DNA from: Bin55 sp963664665
Lineage (GTDB): Bacteria; Pseudomonadota; Gammaproteobacteria; Pseudomonadales; Azotimanducaceae
Assembly: GCA_963664665.2 (NCBI GenBank)
Contig: CAXXMH010000005.1
Span: 1 to 64,000 of the forward strand
DNA: 64,000 bases
Reading direction: 5' to 3'
Positions 46,233 to 55,738 of the stretch are shown here, one piece after another. The notes under the pieces were generated by a model. The model was not told where the DNA came from and made no database searches. It saw only the letters and a program-made list of their open reading frames with translations. A program made the translations under genes and the position numbers. Position 1 is the stretch's first letter; each line of letters opens with the position of its first letter.

Positions 46233-46462
46233 CGAGATTGCTCCGCCGTACGACTCTTGGTTTTGGAGGCTCTAGACGCGGCGGCATTGGCCATCGACCG
46301 ACTTAAATCGTCCTTGAAGGTCTTGTACGTCTTATCCCACTTTCTTACCGCATTTCGCCCAACATGCTTCATTAACAACTCCAATTCCTCATCGGTTGGG
46401 TCAACCGATGGGTCCATGAGATCTACTCGAGGTAGCGGATCTAGTTCATTCAATTGGGACAT
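46229..46462 (-). CDS. Small acidic/basic protein paired with the zeta-like kinase (putative antitoxin)
   Basis: 77 residues (MSQLNELDPLPRVDLMDPSV... LMKHVGRNAVRKWDKTYKTF... SRTAEQSR) ending in TAG that overlaps the kinase frame. Size and position immediately upstream of a zeta-type kinase suggest the cognate antitoxin, but it does not resemble epsilon. Its last codon may once have run on if the ATA/TAG was ATG/TGG (see the kinase). Confidence 0.5.
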   Translation of the reverse strand: MSQLNELDPLPRVDLMDPSVDPTDEELELLMKHVGRNAVRKWDKTYKTFKDDLSRSMANAAASRASKTKSRTAEQSR

Positions 46463-46807
46463 TTAGAAGCACGACTTCTGCTGAAGTTCAATTCTAAACA
46501 GGAAGATTGAGCTAGCACTCCTTCATGATCGGCAATGTACTAATCGATTTACCTCCACACCACCTGTCTTGGCGGTATTGTCGTTTAGTAGTCTATAGAC
46601 CGGAATCGGATAAAGCATCGAAATGCGACGTTAGACACCCATGTGTTAGAAGCCGGATATACCTTCGCGTCTTGAAGCAATGTCCTATCTACTCCCAATG
46701 GGAGCGTCAATTTGCGTTCCCGGTGCACGGATTTGGAGCCAGTTGATTCGGCTACATATTTGTGAGTCTTGTGTTTTAATCTAGCTGGGCGCATCGTGCA
46801 GAACATC
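46463..46807. other. Intergenic, about 345 bp, divergent promoters
   Basis: Lies between the divergent kinase pair and the second Sel1-repeat gene; promoters for both must be here. No strong palindrome or additional gene seen. Confidence 0.35.
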
Positions 46808-47683
46808 ATGAGACATTTACTCATTGCGGTAACACTCATACTCCTAGCTCAGGTATCCCATGCCGCCCGCGAGCAATCATGGACGGACGACGATTGGATT
46901 TCCTTCATCAAACAGCACAAAGCGCTCTACCTCAAGATTTTTCCAACCGCAAAGCGAATGGAAGGCAATTCGATGACCTCGGAGCAAGCACACAAATTAC
47001 AGAAGATCGTCCAAGGCAGACCGGCTCATGAGCAGCGAATTCTGTATCGAATGATGAACCATATCAGGCGAATTCGCAGATTCGACGATCCAATCTTTGG
47101 TGCTGCTTCGTCGAATGATCCTATGGAAGAAGTCGTTGTTATCGGTCGTATGTTCGATCAGTTCCCGATGGATCCTGAAGAGTTCTCGTTCATTGACACC
47201 GCAGGAATGAGGAGCATTCAAGATAGAGCACACGAACTCTATAGCGAAGGTAGATACGATGAGGCGTACCCTCTTCTGCTCGATCTCGCGAAACGAGGAT
47301 TCAAGGGATCACAATCCCGCCTCGCTTATATCCTATTCACCGGTACCGAGAATGTTGAGAAGAGCAACCTCAGGGCTTTAGGCTGGTTAGGTACGGCCGC
47401 CTATGGAGAATCGCAACCACGATTTCGAGTCCTATTTAAGAAATTCATGAAAGAAGTACCAGCTGGTGTTCGGCCAACTGTGGATGCTGTACTAGCCGGT
47501 TACCGCGAGGAATTCGATAGCTCGGCTCATCTAGACTGCACCACCAACCATCGATTCGCTTCAGGAATCGTAAAGCGCACCTATTGTCAGTTCGATATCG
47601 AATCGAAGGTCGAAGCATGTCAAGGCTTTGATTGCTCATCGCTTATGACGAATACCGATCTGTCACTTCAGAAAATGTACTGA
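46808..47683 (+). CDS. Exported Sel1-like repeat protein, paralog of 18664-19338
   Basis: 291 residues from the ATG at 46808, chosen because it yields a clear signal peptide (MRHLLIAVTLILLAQVSHA). An extra N-terminal helical region (about 20-120) precedes the Sel1 unit (YDEAYPLLLDLAKRGFKGSQ..., EKSNLRALGWLGTAAYGESQ) and a conserved C-terminal part with five Cys. It shares with the 18664 protein the order (Y)(D/E)(K/E)A(F/Y)P.LL.LA..GFK..Q, KSN..ALGWLG.A..GE and YR..F. It is likely an envelope protein of the same small family. Confidence 0.7.
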   Translation: MRHLLIAVTLILLAQVSHAAREQSWTDDDWISFIKQHKALYLKIFPTAKRMEGNSMTSEQAHKLQKIVQGRPAHEQRILYRMMNHIRRIRRFDDPIFGAASSNDPMEEVVVIGRMFDQFPMDPEEFSFIDTAGMRSIQDRAHELYSEGRYDEAYPLLLDLAKRGFKGSQSRLAYILFTGTENVEKSNLRALGWLGTAAYGESQPRFRVLFKKFMKEVPAGVRPTVDAVLAGYREEFDSSAHLDCTTNHRFASGIVKRTYCQFDIESKVEACQGFDCSSLMTNTDLSLQKMY

Positions 47684-48171
47684 GACTGCCTGCGGGTTTG
47701 CCGTCGCATTCACCACGCTGAAATGACGTGACTCGTTAGTCGTAATAGAACAGCTAGATGACTAAATGACGCGCCGGTTTGTCGGATCATCATGTTCGGT
47801 CGGGCGTCTTGACTGCTACGTAACTAACTCAAGAGCACTTCGTTGACGGTAGCAGACGACCTCTCAATTGTCTCCAAGAACGGTCCAACATGCGGCTCGA
47901 TGATCCGACTATCCATTGCGGATGGCACAAGACGATTCTTTCAAGGAGCTCGAGTCAATCGATTCGAATTAACTACAGAGCAGGCAATTCGTCGGATGAC
48001 AATCCTGAACAGCGCCATAACAAAAGTCGAACTCGCCGGTCTACTAAGTAATCGAGATGAACGCTCGCACGGTGACCTGCAAGGCGAACCGCCGAGACTG
48101 CGCGCGTTCCCGTGCGACCACCTGTAGCGTATGCGAATTTCGCGGAATACGTCGGGTACTTTGTCTAGGAC
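47684..48171. other. Intergenic, about 490 bp
   Basis: A plus-strand frame (47843-48127) exists but has no family features and its composition does not suggest coding. Nothing else recognised. Confidence 0.35.
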
Positions 48172-49718
48172 CTAGCTGCGCTCAAAGCGCTCGACGCGAT
48201 CTGCAGACACATAGCGTCCTTCTTCGTCAAAGACGATCCCGATCAGGTGAATGCGTTCACCGCGTTCAAGATATTTTTCCGCATAGCCGCGCTCACGCAT
48301 CTGATCGAGCGCGCTAGTCAGCGCCGCAGCTGAGTCTTCGGTTGTTTTTACGTGCTTGAACTCAAAGACATACACCTGATTAGCATGAAACAACACCATA
48401 TCTGCGCGTCCTCGACTCGACGCATCCTCAACTCTGACGTCAGCCGACACGGCGCGTAGCGTCAACAGCAGCATGGCCGCATAATGCGGCTCGTATTGCC
48501 CAAGATTGCCTGCGTCATACCACTGGTGCGGCACTTGCGCGAGGTACGCACGAAGTCGATTGAAAAACGCTTCAAAATCATTCGACGCAAGTCGCTGCAA
48601 CAGGAAATTGGCACTGTCGGACGTGACTTGCTCGTCTTGATTTAGGTGGATCAGCAAATCACGATTGAAGCAGCTTCTTACCTCCAAATTTGGGAACTCA
48701 AGCTGATACCTGACAACACCAGTTTCGACCTTCGCTTCTGCAATCGTCAAGTAACCGGACTGAAACATCAAGGCGCGAAGATCGATCATGTCGATGTCAA
48801 ACTTCGCCAAGAGGGATTCATCGATCTCAAGATTGTCTAGGGTCAATGGATTGACGCGTTGATTGACTATCAGGCTTAACAGGTACGTTGGCGTCGCCGT
48901 TTGGTACCAATACGGTTGAATTTCTCGACTTGCAAAAAGATTCAGGATACCAACCGGGTTATAGACGCGATCTTCGCCTCGCCAGTTGTAACCGTTGTAC
49001 CACTGTCTGATCGTTTCTCTATCCAACCCCTCAAGTTCCTCTTCAAACACGCTGTCGAGTTCCCGTTCCGTGAACCCGCAGATCGACGCAAAGTTGGGAT
49101 TGAGACTGATGTCATACAGGTTGTTCAATCCAGCAAACAACGACACCTTTGAAAACATAGTGACACCAATGACGAATACGAATCGGACGTACTGATTGCT
49201 GCTTTTAAGCACACCGTAAAACCCCGAAGGTAATCTCGATTACGTCTTGCGAGTTCGACGTTTTGAATCACGTCCAGGATCGGTTTGTCGTATTCGTCGA
49301 TTAGTACGACGACTGACCTGCCGGTTTCACCGTACAGCCGCTCGATCAGACGCCGAAATCGAATTGGACCTGAAATGCCCGCGTCCGGAGCATCAATTCC
49401 GTACCGACGCTCGTGACTTTCCAATTGATATGAGAGCTCATTGGCCAAATCGTCAGGTGCGTCGTACTTACCGTCAAGATTCAATCGAATGACTGGGTGA
49501 GATGTCTCCCAATCCCACACATCGTAGATCGCAAGGCTTCGAAATAACGATTCGTTGCCTTCAAACAGGTCCTGCAGTGTGTCCACTAAGAGGCTCTTGC
49601 CAAAGCGTCGAGGGCGGGAGAGGAAGCAATAGTTCGATAGCTCGATTAGCTCGCTGAGCAGACCGGTCTTGTCGACGTAGTAACGGTCGGATCGCCGAGG
49701 GGAAGCTTGCGCCGACTC
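48172..49718 (-). pseudogene. AAA-ATPase-like/PD-(D/E)XK nuclease family gene, frameshifted
   Basis: The gene starts MSRRKLPLG at the ATG 49716-49718. About ten residues and the frame are lost, and it resumes at YYVDKTGLLSELIE...FLSRPRRFGKSLLVDTL (Walker A-like) and VVVLIDEYDKPILD. A second frameshift at the G4T4 run near 49225 separates ...RDYLRGF from YGVLKSSNQYVRFVFVIGV. The C-terminal half is intact: GFTERELDSVFE, then the nuclease motif YVFEFKHVKT (E-x-K). The family (AAA-ATPase_like plus PDDEXK_9) is widespread and often multicopy; its role is unclear and defence or mobile DNA has been suggested. With two lesions this copy is probably dead. Confidence 0.85.
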
Positions 49719-49984
49719 ATGCGTGCCGTGGTATGTTCGTTCTCCAATGTTATGTCGAGTTCCACAAAATGCCACGGTCAAATCAGACCGCCTCGAGCTC
49801 GGCACAAGAACCTACCACCCGAGGGTTCGCCTCGTCATCCGTCTTGACAATTCGCGTCCTTTAGGTCGGGAAGCAGCCACAGGCTAGTCGCCAAAATTAC
49901 AAATACGTCAATAGCTTGAGTCGCTTCTACGAGCGACTCAAGCTAATTGAGAACTTGCCTAACAACATGTAACGATTGTCTTGG

Positions 49985-50248
49985 TTACCGCCTTTGGTCT
50001 TGTGCGCGGACATAGCTTTCCAATACGCGATTGATGCGAGTTTGATAACCCTTGCCGGAAGCTTTGAAATGAGTGAGCACCGAGCGCTTTATGCGTAAGG
50101 TGATTTGTTCGGTCCGATCTGGATTGACGAACTCGGCGAGCTTCCAGAACGCCTCGTCTAACTCGGCAATATCACTGAAATCAATATCCTCATCTCCAAC
50201 ATCTTTGATTCTTGATGGATTAGGTGCTTTGTTGGTTTTGTTCTTCAT
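49985..50248 (-). CDS. brnA: BrnA-type antitoxin
   Basis: 87 residues: an acidic N-terminus (VGDEDIDFSDIAELDEAFWK) and a ribbon-helix-helix C-terminus (TLRIKRSVLTHFKASGKGYQ, TRINRVLESYV) with the GKGYQTRIN signature of BrnA. BrnA binds BrnT and represses the operon. The ATG overlaps the brnT stop, giving the usual brnT-brnA order. The frame is intact although brnT is broken. Confidence 0.85.
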   Translation of the reverse strand: MKNKTNKAPNPSRIKDVGDEDIDFSDIAELDEAFWKLAEFVNPDRTEQITLRIKRSVLTHFKASGKGYQTRINRVLESYVRAQDQRR

Positions 50249-50506
50249 ATCCCCGCCTCCCTTTTCTCGACGTCCGCCTGCGGAATTGAGCCGGACATTA
50301 CCCTCATGTTCCGCATCTCATGTGCGATTACGTCACGGTCAGATCGTCAATCCTCCCTACACTGGTGTCTCGATCCTTACCGTAGTCTCTTCGACCATCA
50401 ACGACCGTCGAGATAGTTCTGACGAAAATCCTTCGTGCGGTCTCAAAACTGACGCCATGCTTTGGATGTTGGACTGGTTCTTGGCTTCGTCCCACTCAAA
50501 ATCCAT
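50245..50506 (-). pseudogene. brnT: BrnT toxin, frameshifted
   Basis: The ATG at 50504-50506 begins MDFEWDEAKNQSNIQ. The next expected residues HGVSFETARRIF are one frame over, and after DYGKDRDTSVGRIDDLTVT the frame shifts again to VIAHEMRNMRVMSGSIP, ending at a TGA overlapping brnA. The family pattern (FEWDEAKN..N..KHGVSFE.A..IF) is clear. Two frameshifts inactivate this RNase toxin. Confidence 0.8.
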
Positions 50507-50512
50507 CAATAA

Positions 50513-50537
50513 TTGTAGTTACTTTTTGAAGTTACAA
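50513..50537 (-). promoter_or_regulatory. Candidate brnTA operator
   Basis: An imperfect inverted repeat, TTGTAACTT and AAGTAACTACAA on the minus strand, lies 7 to 31 nt upstream of the brnT start, where BrnA-type autorepressors bind. An AT-rich -10-like stretch overlaps it. Confidence 0.35.
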
Positions 50538-50751
50538 TAAAAAATCGCTACACGACCCGATTACTCCAGCGCAAGCTGTTCCACGCCTCAAAATGAAGTT
50601 CGCCTACAGTGCTAATTTCTGACTCACGGCACCATGGCATGAGCACGGATTTCGCGCAGAATTCAATCCGTCAGAAGACCCTACCCTTCCTACAATTCGT
50701 GCGCTAATACCCATCGAACTACACACAGCACACGAAGAGAAGGGGAACACA

Positions 50752-53487
50752 TTGCCAAGACAAAAGCGAGGCTCGACGCGTGAAATCGACAGCTATTCGC
50801 ACGAAGGTGATAGTCGTCCTAACAATCCTCCCATCGGATTAGCAAACGCAGTCCACGAAGCGCCACAGGAACCTAAAACTTACTCGTTCGATCCACACAT
50901 CGACCCCGAACTCGACTGGGCGGGGAAGGCGGAGAGAACATCATTCGAAATTCCTACCGTACCGCTTCATGTTCACGAACGAATCGACCCCAGAACGATT
51001 CTGAAAAGCGTAGAACCGTCCGACAAACGTGAAGAAGCTCAGCCTTCCCTCTTCGAGTCAGAAGATCACGAGCTGTCGTTTAGCCGACAGCTAGAGTTCT
51101 ACAAGCACAGCAAAAACTGGTCAAACCGTTTAATCGCCGGCGATAGCTTGCTCGTCATGAACAGCCTTCTCGAAAAAGAAGGTATGGCTAAGAAAGTTCA
51201 GATGGTTTATTTCGATCCGCCTTATGGAATTAAGTACAAATCAAACTATCAACCATTTGTTGGCAAGAACGAGGTCGGTGAGAAAGAACAAGACATAACG
51301 CACCAACCAGAAGTGATACGAGCATTTCGAGATACCTGGCAACTCGGAATTCACTCGTATCTTTCTTACATGCGAGATCGTCTAATACTCGCAAAGCAAT
51401 TATTGACTGATTCTGGAAGTATTTTCGTACAGATCGGTGACGAAAACGTACATCGAGTTAGCTTACTCCTTGATGAGATTTTTGGCTCCGAGAACAGGGT
51501 CGCATCGATTACTTTCGCGACCACTTCTGGCAGCTCCGCCAAGCAACTTCCAGAAATTGCGGATTACCTACTCTGGTATGCAGCTGATAAGACCCAGCTG
51601 AAGTACTTTCAACTCTACGAAAACATGGATCGAAAAGAACTCATAGATTTCTTTAGTTGGCATGCAAGGGTCGAATTGCAAGACGGCAAATGTCGGAAAC
51701 TAAAAGATCTAGAACGCGTGAATCCCGACGAGTATCTACCGAGCGGAGCAAAACTATTTCAAAATTACTCCTTGGAATCTCAGGGTGTTTCAACCACGGG
51801 AAGGTCCGATCCTTATCGTCTTGATGGCGTTGAAATAAAGTGTTCCAAAAATCGTCAATGGGCTATTTCGCACGAAGCAATTGATTTATTACACGAGCAA
51901 GGACGACTCTATTGTGAAGCCGATGTAAGTAGCTTACGGTGGAAAAAATATGAAGACGAGATCCCTGGACGACGAATCAACAATATTTGGCCAGAACAAG
52001 CGTTTCCATCTGGAAGAGAGAAAACTTACGTTGTTCAAACCGCAATCAAAATCATCGAAAGATGTGTGCTGATGACTACTAATCCTGGCGATTTAGTGTT
52101 TGACCCGACGTGTGGAAGTGGCACTACAGCATACTGTGCGGAGAAATGGGGTCGCCGTTGGATTACCTGTGACACTTCTCGCGTTGCGACGGTCACCACC
52201 AAGCAACGTCTAATTAACAGTCACTTCGTTTACCACAAATTGGCTTATCCTGATGAAGGGGTCGCCAGTGATTTCGAATACACCACAGTACCAAATGTCT
52301 CACCTAAGGTATTGGCAGGTTTAGCACCACAAACGGAGATAAAGTTGGTTGATCGTCCGATGGAAGATAAATCCAAACGACGAGTGACGGGACCATTTAC
52401 CGTAGAAGCCGTACCAGCGCCCACCGTTATCCCGATCAGCGAGTCAGAGTTTGAAAAAGCGGACACTGCGGATGTGTCCGTTGCTAACACGGATCCAACT
52501 CAGAGCATCAACCGTTGGATCGCGGAGCTTCTTGCGTCCGGTGTTAGAGGTACCGGGGGACAACGACTGAACTTCTCATCATTAGAACCGCTAGGTGGGT
52601 CGATATTTATTCATGCGACAGGTGAACTCAAACCTGAGAGTGGAGAAGAGATCGGATCGAGAATCGTTGTAGTTTTTGGTCAAGACCACTCCCCTCTTAC
52701 GGTAACGATGGTGGAACACGCACTGCAAGAAGCCGAGCAGCTGAGACCTGCACCCAAGTACATTCTGTTTTCGGCCTTTCATTTCGATGCCCATGCCTCT
52801 AAAGAGATTTCAGAGATCAAATGGCCCGGATTGACGCTGCTAAAAAGTCAAATGAATACTGACCTCTTAACGGAAGACTTACGAAAAGAACAGCGAAGCA
52901 ACGAGAGTTTTTGGCTATTCGGTGAACCGGATGCTTCGGTGACCGCGTTCGAAGACGGTTTCGGCGATACAAGATACGTCGTAAACGTAGGAGGATTTGA
53001 CTACTACAACACCGAAACTGGAAATGTTGAGTCCGGTGGTTTGGACAAGATTGCAATGTGGCTACTGGATCCAGACTACGATGGTCGCAGCCTCTTCCCT
53101 CGTCAAGTTTTCTATCCAAATTCAGACAACGAGGGTTGGAAGCAACTCGCCAAGAATCTTAAAGGAGCCGTCGATGAGGAGCTGATCCAAGACTTCACGA
53201 CAGATAAGTCTCTGCCATTCTCAGCAGGCGAACACAAACGAGTTGCCGTCAAAATCGTAGACGATCGAGGCATTGAGAGCTTAAAAGTCATTCCTCTAGA
53301 CGACATATCCTTCGAGTCGAAGGCGAACGACACCGCACTCAAACAAGCGAAATCTATAGACGGAACGGTATTAACCACGCGACAACAGGTGGAAACGGGT
53401 ATCGAGAGCGCTGTTCAACCAACTGATGGTTCTGAAATGCCAAACTACTATCTCCGCCAAGAAATGACAGCCTCACATGCCGAATAG
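50752..53487 (+). CDS. mod: Type III-like DNA methyltransferase (Mod)
   Basis: 911 residues. Catalytic motif IV DPPYG lies at residues 155-159 and the SAM-binding motif FDPTCGSGTT at about 450, the beta-class order of type III Mod enzymes (probably N6-adenine). The target-recognition region lies between them. About 400 C-terminal residues extend beyond the methylase core and may contact Res or the PIN protein. The TTG at 50752 is accepted because GAAGGGG stands 8 nt before it and no ATG occurs before residue 135. The stop overlaps the PIN gene start by 11 nt. It would methylate host DNA and guide the restriction subunit. Confidence 0.88.
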   Translation: MPRQKRGSTREIDSYSHEGDSRPNNPPIGLANAVHEAPQEPKTYSFDPHIDPELDWAGKAERTSFEIPTVPLHVHERIDPRTILKSVEPSDKREEAQPSLFESEDHELSFSRQLEFYKHSKNWSNRLIAGDSLLVMNSLLEKEGMAKKVQMVYFDPPYGIKYKSNYQPFVGKNEVGEKEQDITHQPEVIRAFRDTWQLGIHSYLSYMRDRLILAKQLLTDSGSIFVQIGDENVHRVSLLLDEIFGSENRVASITFATTSGSSAKQLPEIADYLLWYAADKTQLKYFQLYENMDRKELIDFFSWHARVELQDGKCRKLKDLERVNPDEYLPSGAKLFQNYSLESQGVSTTGRSDPYRLDGVEIKCSKNRQWAISHEAIDLLHEQGRLYCEADVSSLRWKKYEDEIPGRRINNIWPEQAFPSGREKTYVVQTAIKIIERCVLMTTNPGDLVFDPTCGSGTTAYCAEKWGRRWITCDTSRVATVTTKQRLINSHFVYHKLAYPDEGVASDFEYTTVPNVSPKVLAGLAPQTEIKLVDRPMEDKSKRRVTGPFTVEAVPAPTVIPISESEFEKADTADVSVANTDPTQSINRWIAELLASGVRGTGGQRLNFSSLEPLGGSIFIHATGELKPESGEEIGSRIVVVFGQDHSPLTVTMVEHALQEAEQLRPAPKYILFSAFHFDAHASKEISEIKWPGLTLLKSQMNTDLLTEDLRKEQRSNESFWLFGEPDASVTAFEDGFGDTRYVVNVGGFDYYNTETGNVESGGLDKIAMWLLDPDYDGRSLFPRQVFYPNSDNEGWKQLAKNLKGAVDEELIQDFTTDKSLPFSAGEHKRVAVKIVDDRGIESLKVIPLDDISFESKANDTALKQAKSIDGTVLTTRQQVETGIESAVQPTDGSEMPNYYLRQEMTASHAE

Positions 53488-53621
53488 CAGAGTATTCGCG
53501 GATACGAGTTTCTGGATAGCAAGGGTTAACCCTGACGACAACCTAAGTGAGCAAGCCGAAGTCGCACTGAATACGGTGGGTGTACGACAATTTCTGCAGA
53601 TCCCTTGTCCCATAAGGGTTT

Positions 53622-54779
53622 TCAAGCCCACGCGTAGCCGTTGGTTTTCGAAGGTGTCGCCTGGACTCGATGTGCGTCGCGCTGACGTTCGTACCAAGCG
53701 TCCAGTTCGTGGTTCATGTACCGACATCGAAGCGCCAACATCTTGGTGGCGCCGGCCAGCGACCAGCGCATGCCGCCTTGCTTGAAACGCGTACCGATCA
53801 CGTTCTTGCACGCGTTTTCGATGCGCGCCGAGCTGATCGGAAGACCGCGCTCGCGATAACGCGGATAATCCATGCGGGCTTGATTCTTCATCAGATACGC
53901 CACTTCATCCGGCGCCCCGAATTGGCGCAACGCGTTGATGACTGCCTGCGAGTTGCCCGCGCGCAGTTTGCCTTTCAGCTCCTGATGCTTTGCCTGGGCA
54001 CGCTTCACGTCGGACCCGTAATGCGCCTCGCACGCTTGGTAGATATGTGACGACACGTGGTAGAAATCCAAGATCTTGCACGCCTTCGGGAACTGGCGGC
54101 TGACCAACTGCTCGATCCAGACCGCGCCATCGCTCAACATCGTTTGCTGGCTTGCGGTCGTGAAACCGGTGCGTTCACCCTGTCGCGCCAAGCGTTGATC
54201 AAAGGGCGATTCACCCGCGCTCGTCGCCGCCGATTCGATCGCGGCATCGTAGTGCGGCTTGACCTGGTCGTCGTCCGTGCGCCAAAAGGCCACGACCTTG
54301 ACTTCGCGGGTCTTGGCGACCCCGTCCGCACCCTTGCCGACCCGGTCAGCCGTCGCCTCGGGCCGCATCGGAATCCCCGTGCCGTCAATCGCCCCGCAGT
54401 CGCTTGGGGCCTCGACAAACGGCGCTGCCCGCATCACCTGACGTTGTTCGTCGGCGTGCAACTTGGCGCCCAGACACTTGGCCACCCGTTCCACCCGTTT
54501 CGCGTTGACGGGGATCGCCGTCAAGTCATGCAGCAGGTGCGCCGCTTGCGTAAACGACACGTTCGCAGCCACCATGCCGATGGCGTGTTCCGCGCCCTGC
54601 GTCAAGCTTGCGGTTGGGAGCGACAACTCCGCGCGACGCGGTTTTGTGCGCACCTTGCACACCTCGGCTTGGCACTGATAGACCGCATGTTCGACCCGCA
54701 ATTGACCGAGCCGCGACAGCACCTGATTCGCGCTGACGCGTTCGTATTTGGCACCTTCCCCGCAGACCTGACAGGTCAT
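53622..54779 (-). CDS. ISKra4-like transposase, main frame
   Basis: 385 residues: an N-terminal zinc-binding part (MTCQVCGEGAKYERV...QCQAEVCKV), acidic residues in CGAIDGTGIPM, KILDFYHVSSH and ARIENACKNVIGTRFKQGGM (a DDE-type layout) and a basic C-terminus. Its ATG overlaps the stop of the upstream frame (AAATGACC). It lacks the N-terminal coiled part, which lies in that upstream frame. Confidence 0.8.
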   Translation of the reverse strand: MTCQVCGEGAKYERVSANQVLSRLGQLRVEHAVYQCQAEVCKVRTKPRRAELSLPTASLTQGAEHAIGMVAANVSFTQAAHLLHDLTAIPVNAKRVERVAKCLGAKLHADEQRQVMRAAPFVEAPSDCGAIDGTGIPMRPEATADRVGKGADGVAKTREVKVVAFWRTDDDQVKPHYDAAIESAATSAGESPFDQRLARQGERTGFTTASQQTMLSDGAVWIEQLVSRQFPKACKILDFYHVSSHIYQACEAHYGSDVKRAQAKHQELKGKLRAGNSQAVINALRQFGAPDEVAYLMKNQARMDYPRYRERGLPISSARIENACKNVIGTRFKQGGMRWSLAGATKMLALRCRYMNHELDAWYERQRDAHRVQATPSKTNGYAWA

Positions 54780-55153
54780 TTCACGGTAGTTTTTTTTTGA
54801 GCCTCAGCCAAGTTCAGCGTGTGTTCAAGGATGGTTCGCGCCGTCGCATGCGCCGTCGCCAACGTGCGCGTTTCCTGCGCATCGAAATCCAACGCGTCGT
54901 TCAAATCCGCTTGCAGACCCTCGTTCGCCACTCGCAACTGGGCGGCAAACGCCGCCGACGCCGCCTGCGCCAACGCCGGTTCGGTCTCGTCAAGCAGCGC
55001 CACGAGGGGACCCATCCGCCCCCGTAAGCGTGCATTTTCAGCCTTGAGCGCGTCAACTTCCCGCTGCAACGTCGCCAACGCCGTTGCTTGGGTAGCGCGA
55101 CGCGCCGAAAACCGGCGCTTGAAATCGTCGACAATCGACATCGTCAATAGCAT
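54776..55153 (-). CDS. ISKra4-like upstream frame (OrfA), joined by probable programmed frameshift
   Basis: 125 residues, helical (ALATLQREVDALKAENARLR, ...NDALDFDAQETRTLATAHA). It ends ...AQKKTTVK just after nine consecutive A bases (sense strand CAAAAAAAAACTACC). A -1 slip on the A-run leads directly into the main transposase frame (..NYREMTCQVC), so a fused product of about 505 residues is likely the active transposase. Confidence 0.7.
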   Translation of the reverse strand: MLLTMSIVDDFKRRFSARRATQATALATLQREVDALKAENARLRGRMGPLVALLDETEPALAQAASAAFAAQLRVANEGLQADLNDALDFDAQETRTLATAHATARTILEHTLNLAEAQKKTTVK

Positions 55154-55738
55154 CGTTGAGCCTCCGTGCTTGCCGCCAACGGGCCATCCGTGCCCGTCAA
55201 AACATCGCTTTAATTATGCTTGGCGAGCGACCCTCCGCGGCACGCAAGCTCGCGTCAATGCGTGAAGTATTCTTACTCTCAGGGAGCGATTTAAACTGAC
55301 CACCCATTTAGGTTCGCCAGTGACCCCATACGGGTGCAAATTCGCCCCCAACCCCTCGTATATATGATTCTTTGTCCAGTTATAATCTGCAGGATTTGTC
55401 GTACACCCGAATACGGTTGCGGAGCGAGTAATCGTGACCAGCGAAGAAGTGCTTACGGAAGTCTTAAATTACTTTGCTGGTCGTCCTCAGAGGCAAAGAC
55501 GCGCAGCAGCTCAACTAATCGATGATCTCATCGATTCTCCAGCTGTTGAGATTATTCCGCAATCTCATGAGAGCTTCCTGACCGGATTCGAACTCTACAA
55601 GCAGAGAATGGACAAGGGTTTTAGCCTAACGGACTGTATCTCGATGCTCTCGATGTCAAATTTGAACTTGGATGAAGTTCTTTCGCATGATCGGCACTTT
55701 CATCAAGCTGGCTTCAGACTGCTCATGGCTCTTCGGTA

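Larger units (their letters stand above)
53578..55408 (-). mobile_element. ISKra4-like insertion sequence in the PIN gene
   Basis: The 1831-bp element has ends GGGTGTACGACAATTTCTGC and (opposite strand) GGGTGTACGACAAATCCTGC. Its 9-bp target duplication GAATACGGT is at 53569-53577 and 55409-55417. It carries two overlapping frames for transposase. The duplication is perfect and the target gene is otherwise intact, so the insertion is recent. Confidence 0.85.

Noticed and set aside
47843..48127. 94-codon plus-strand frame
   Set aside because: No start signal, no domain, and no operon context.
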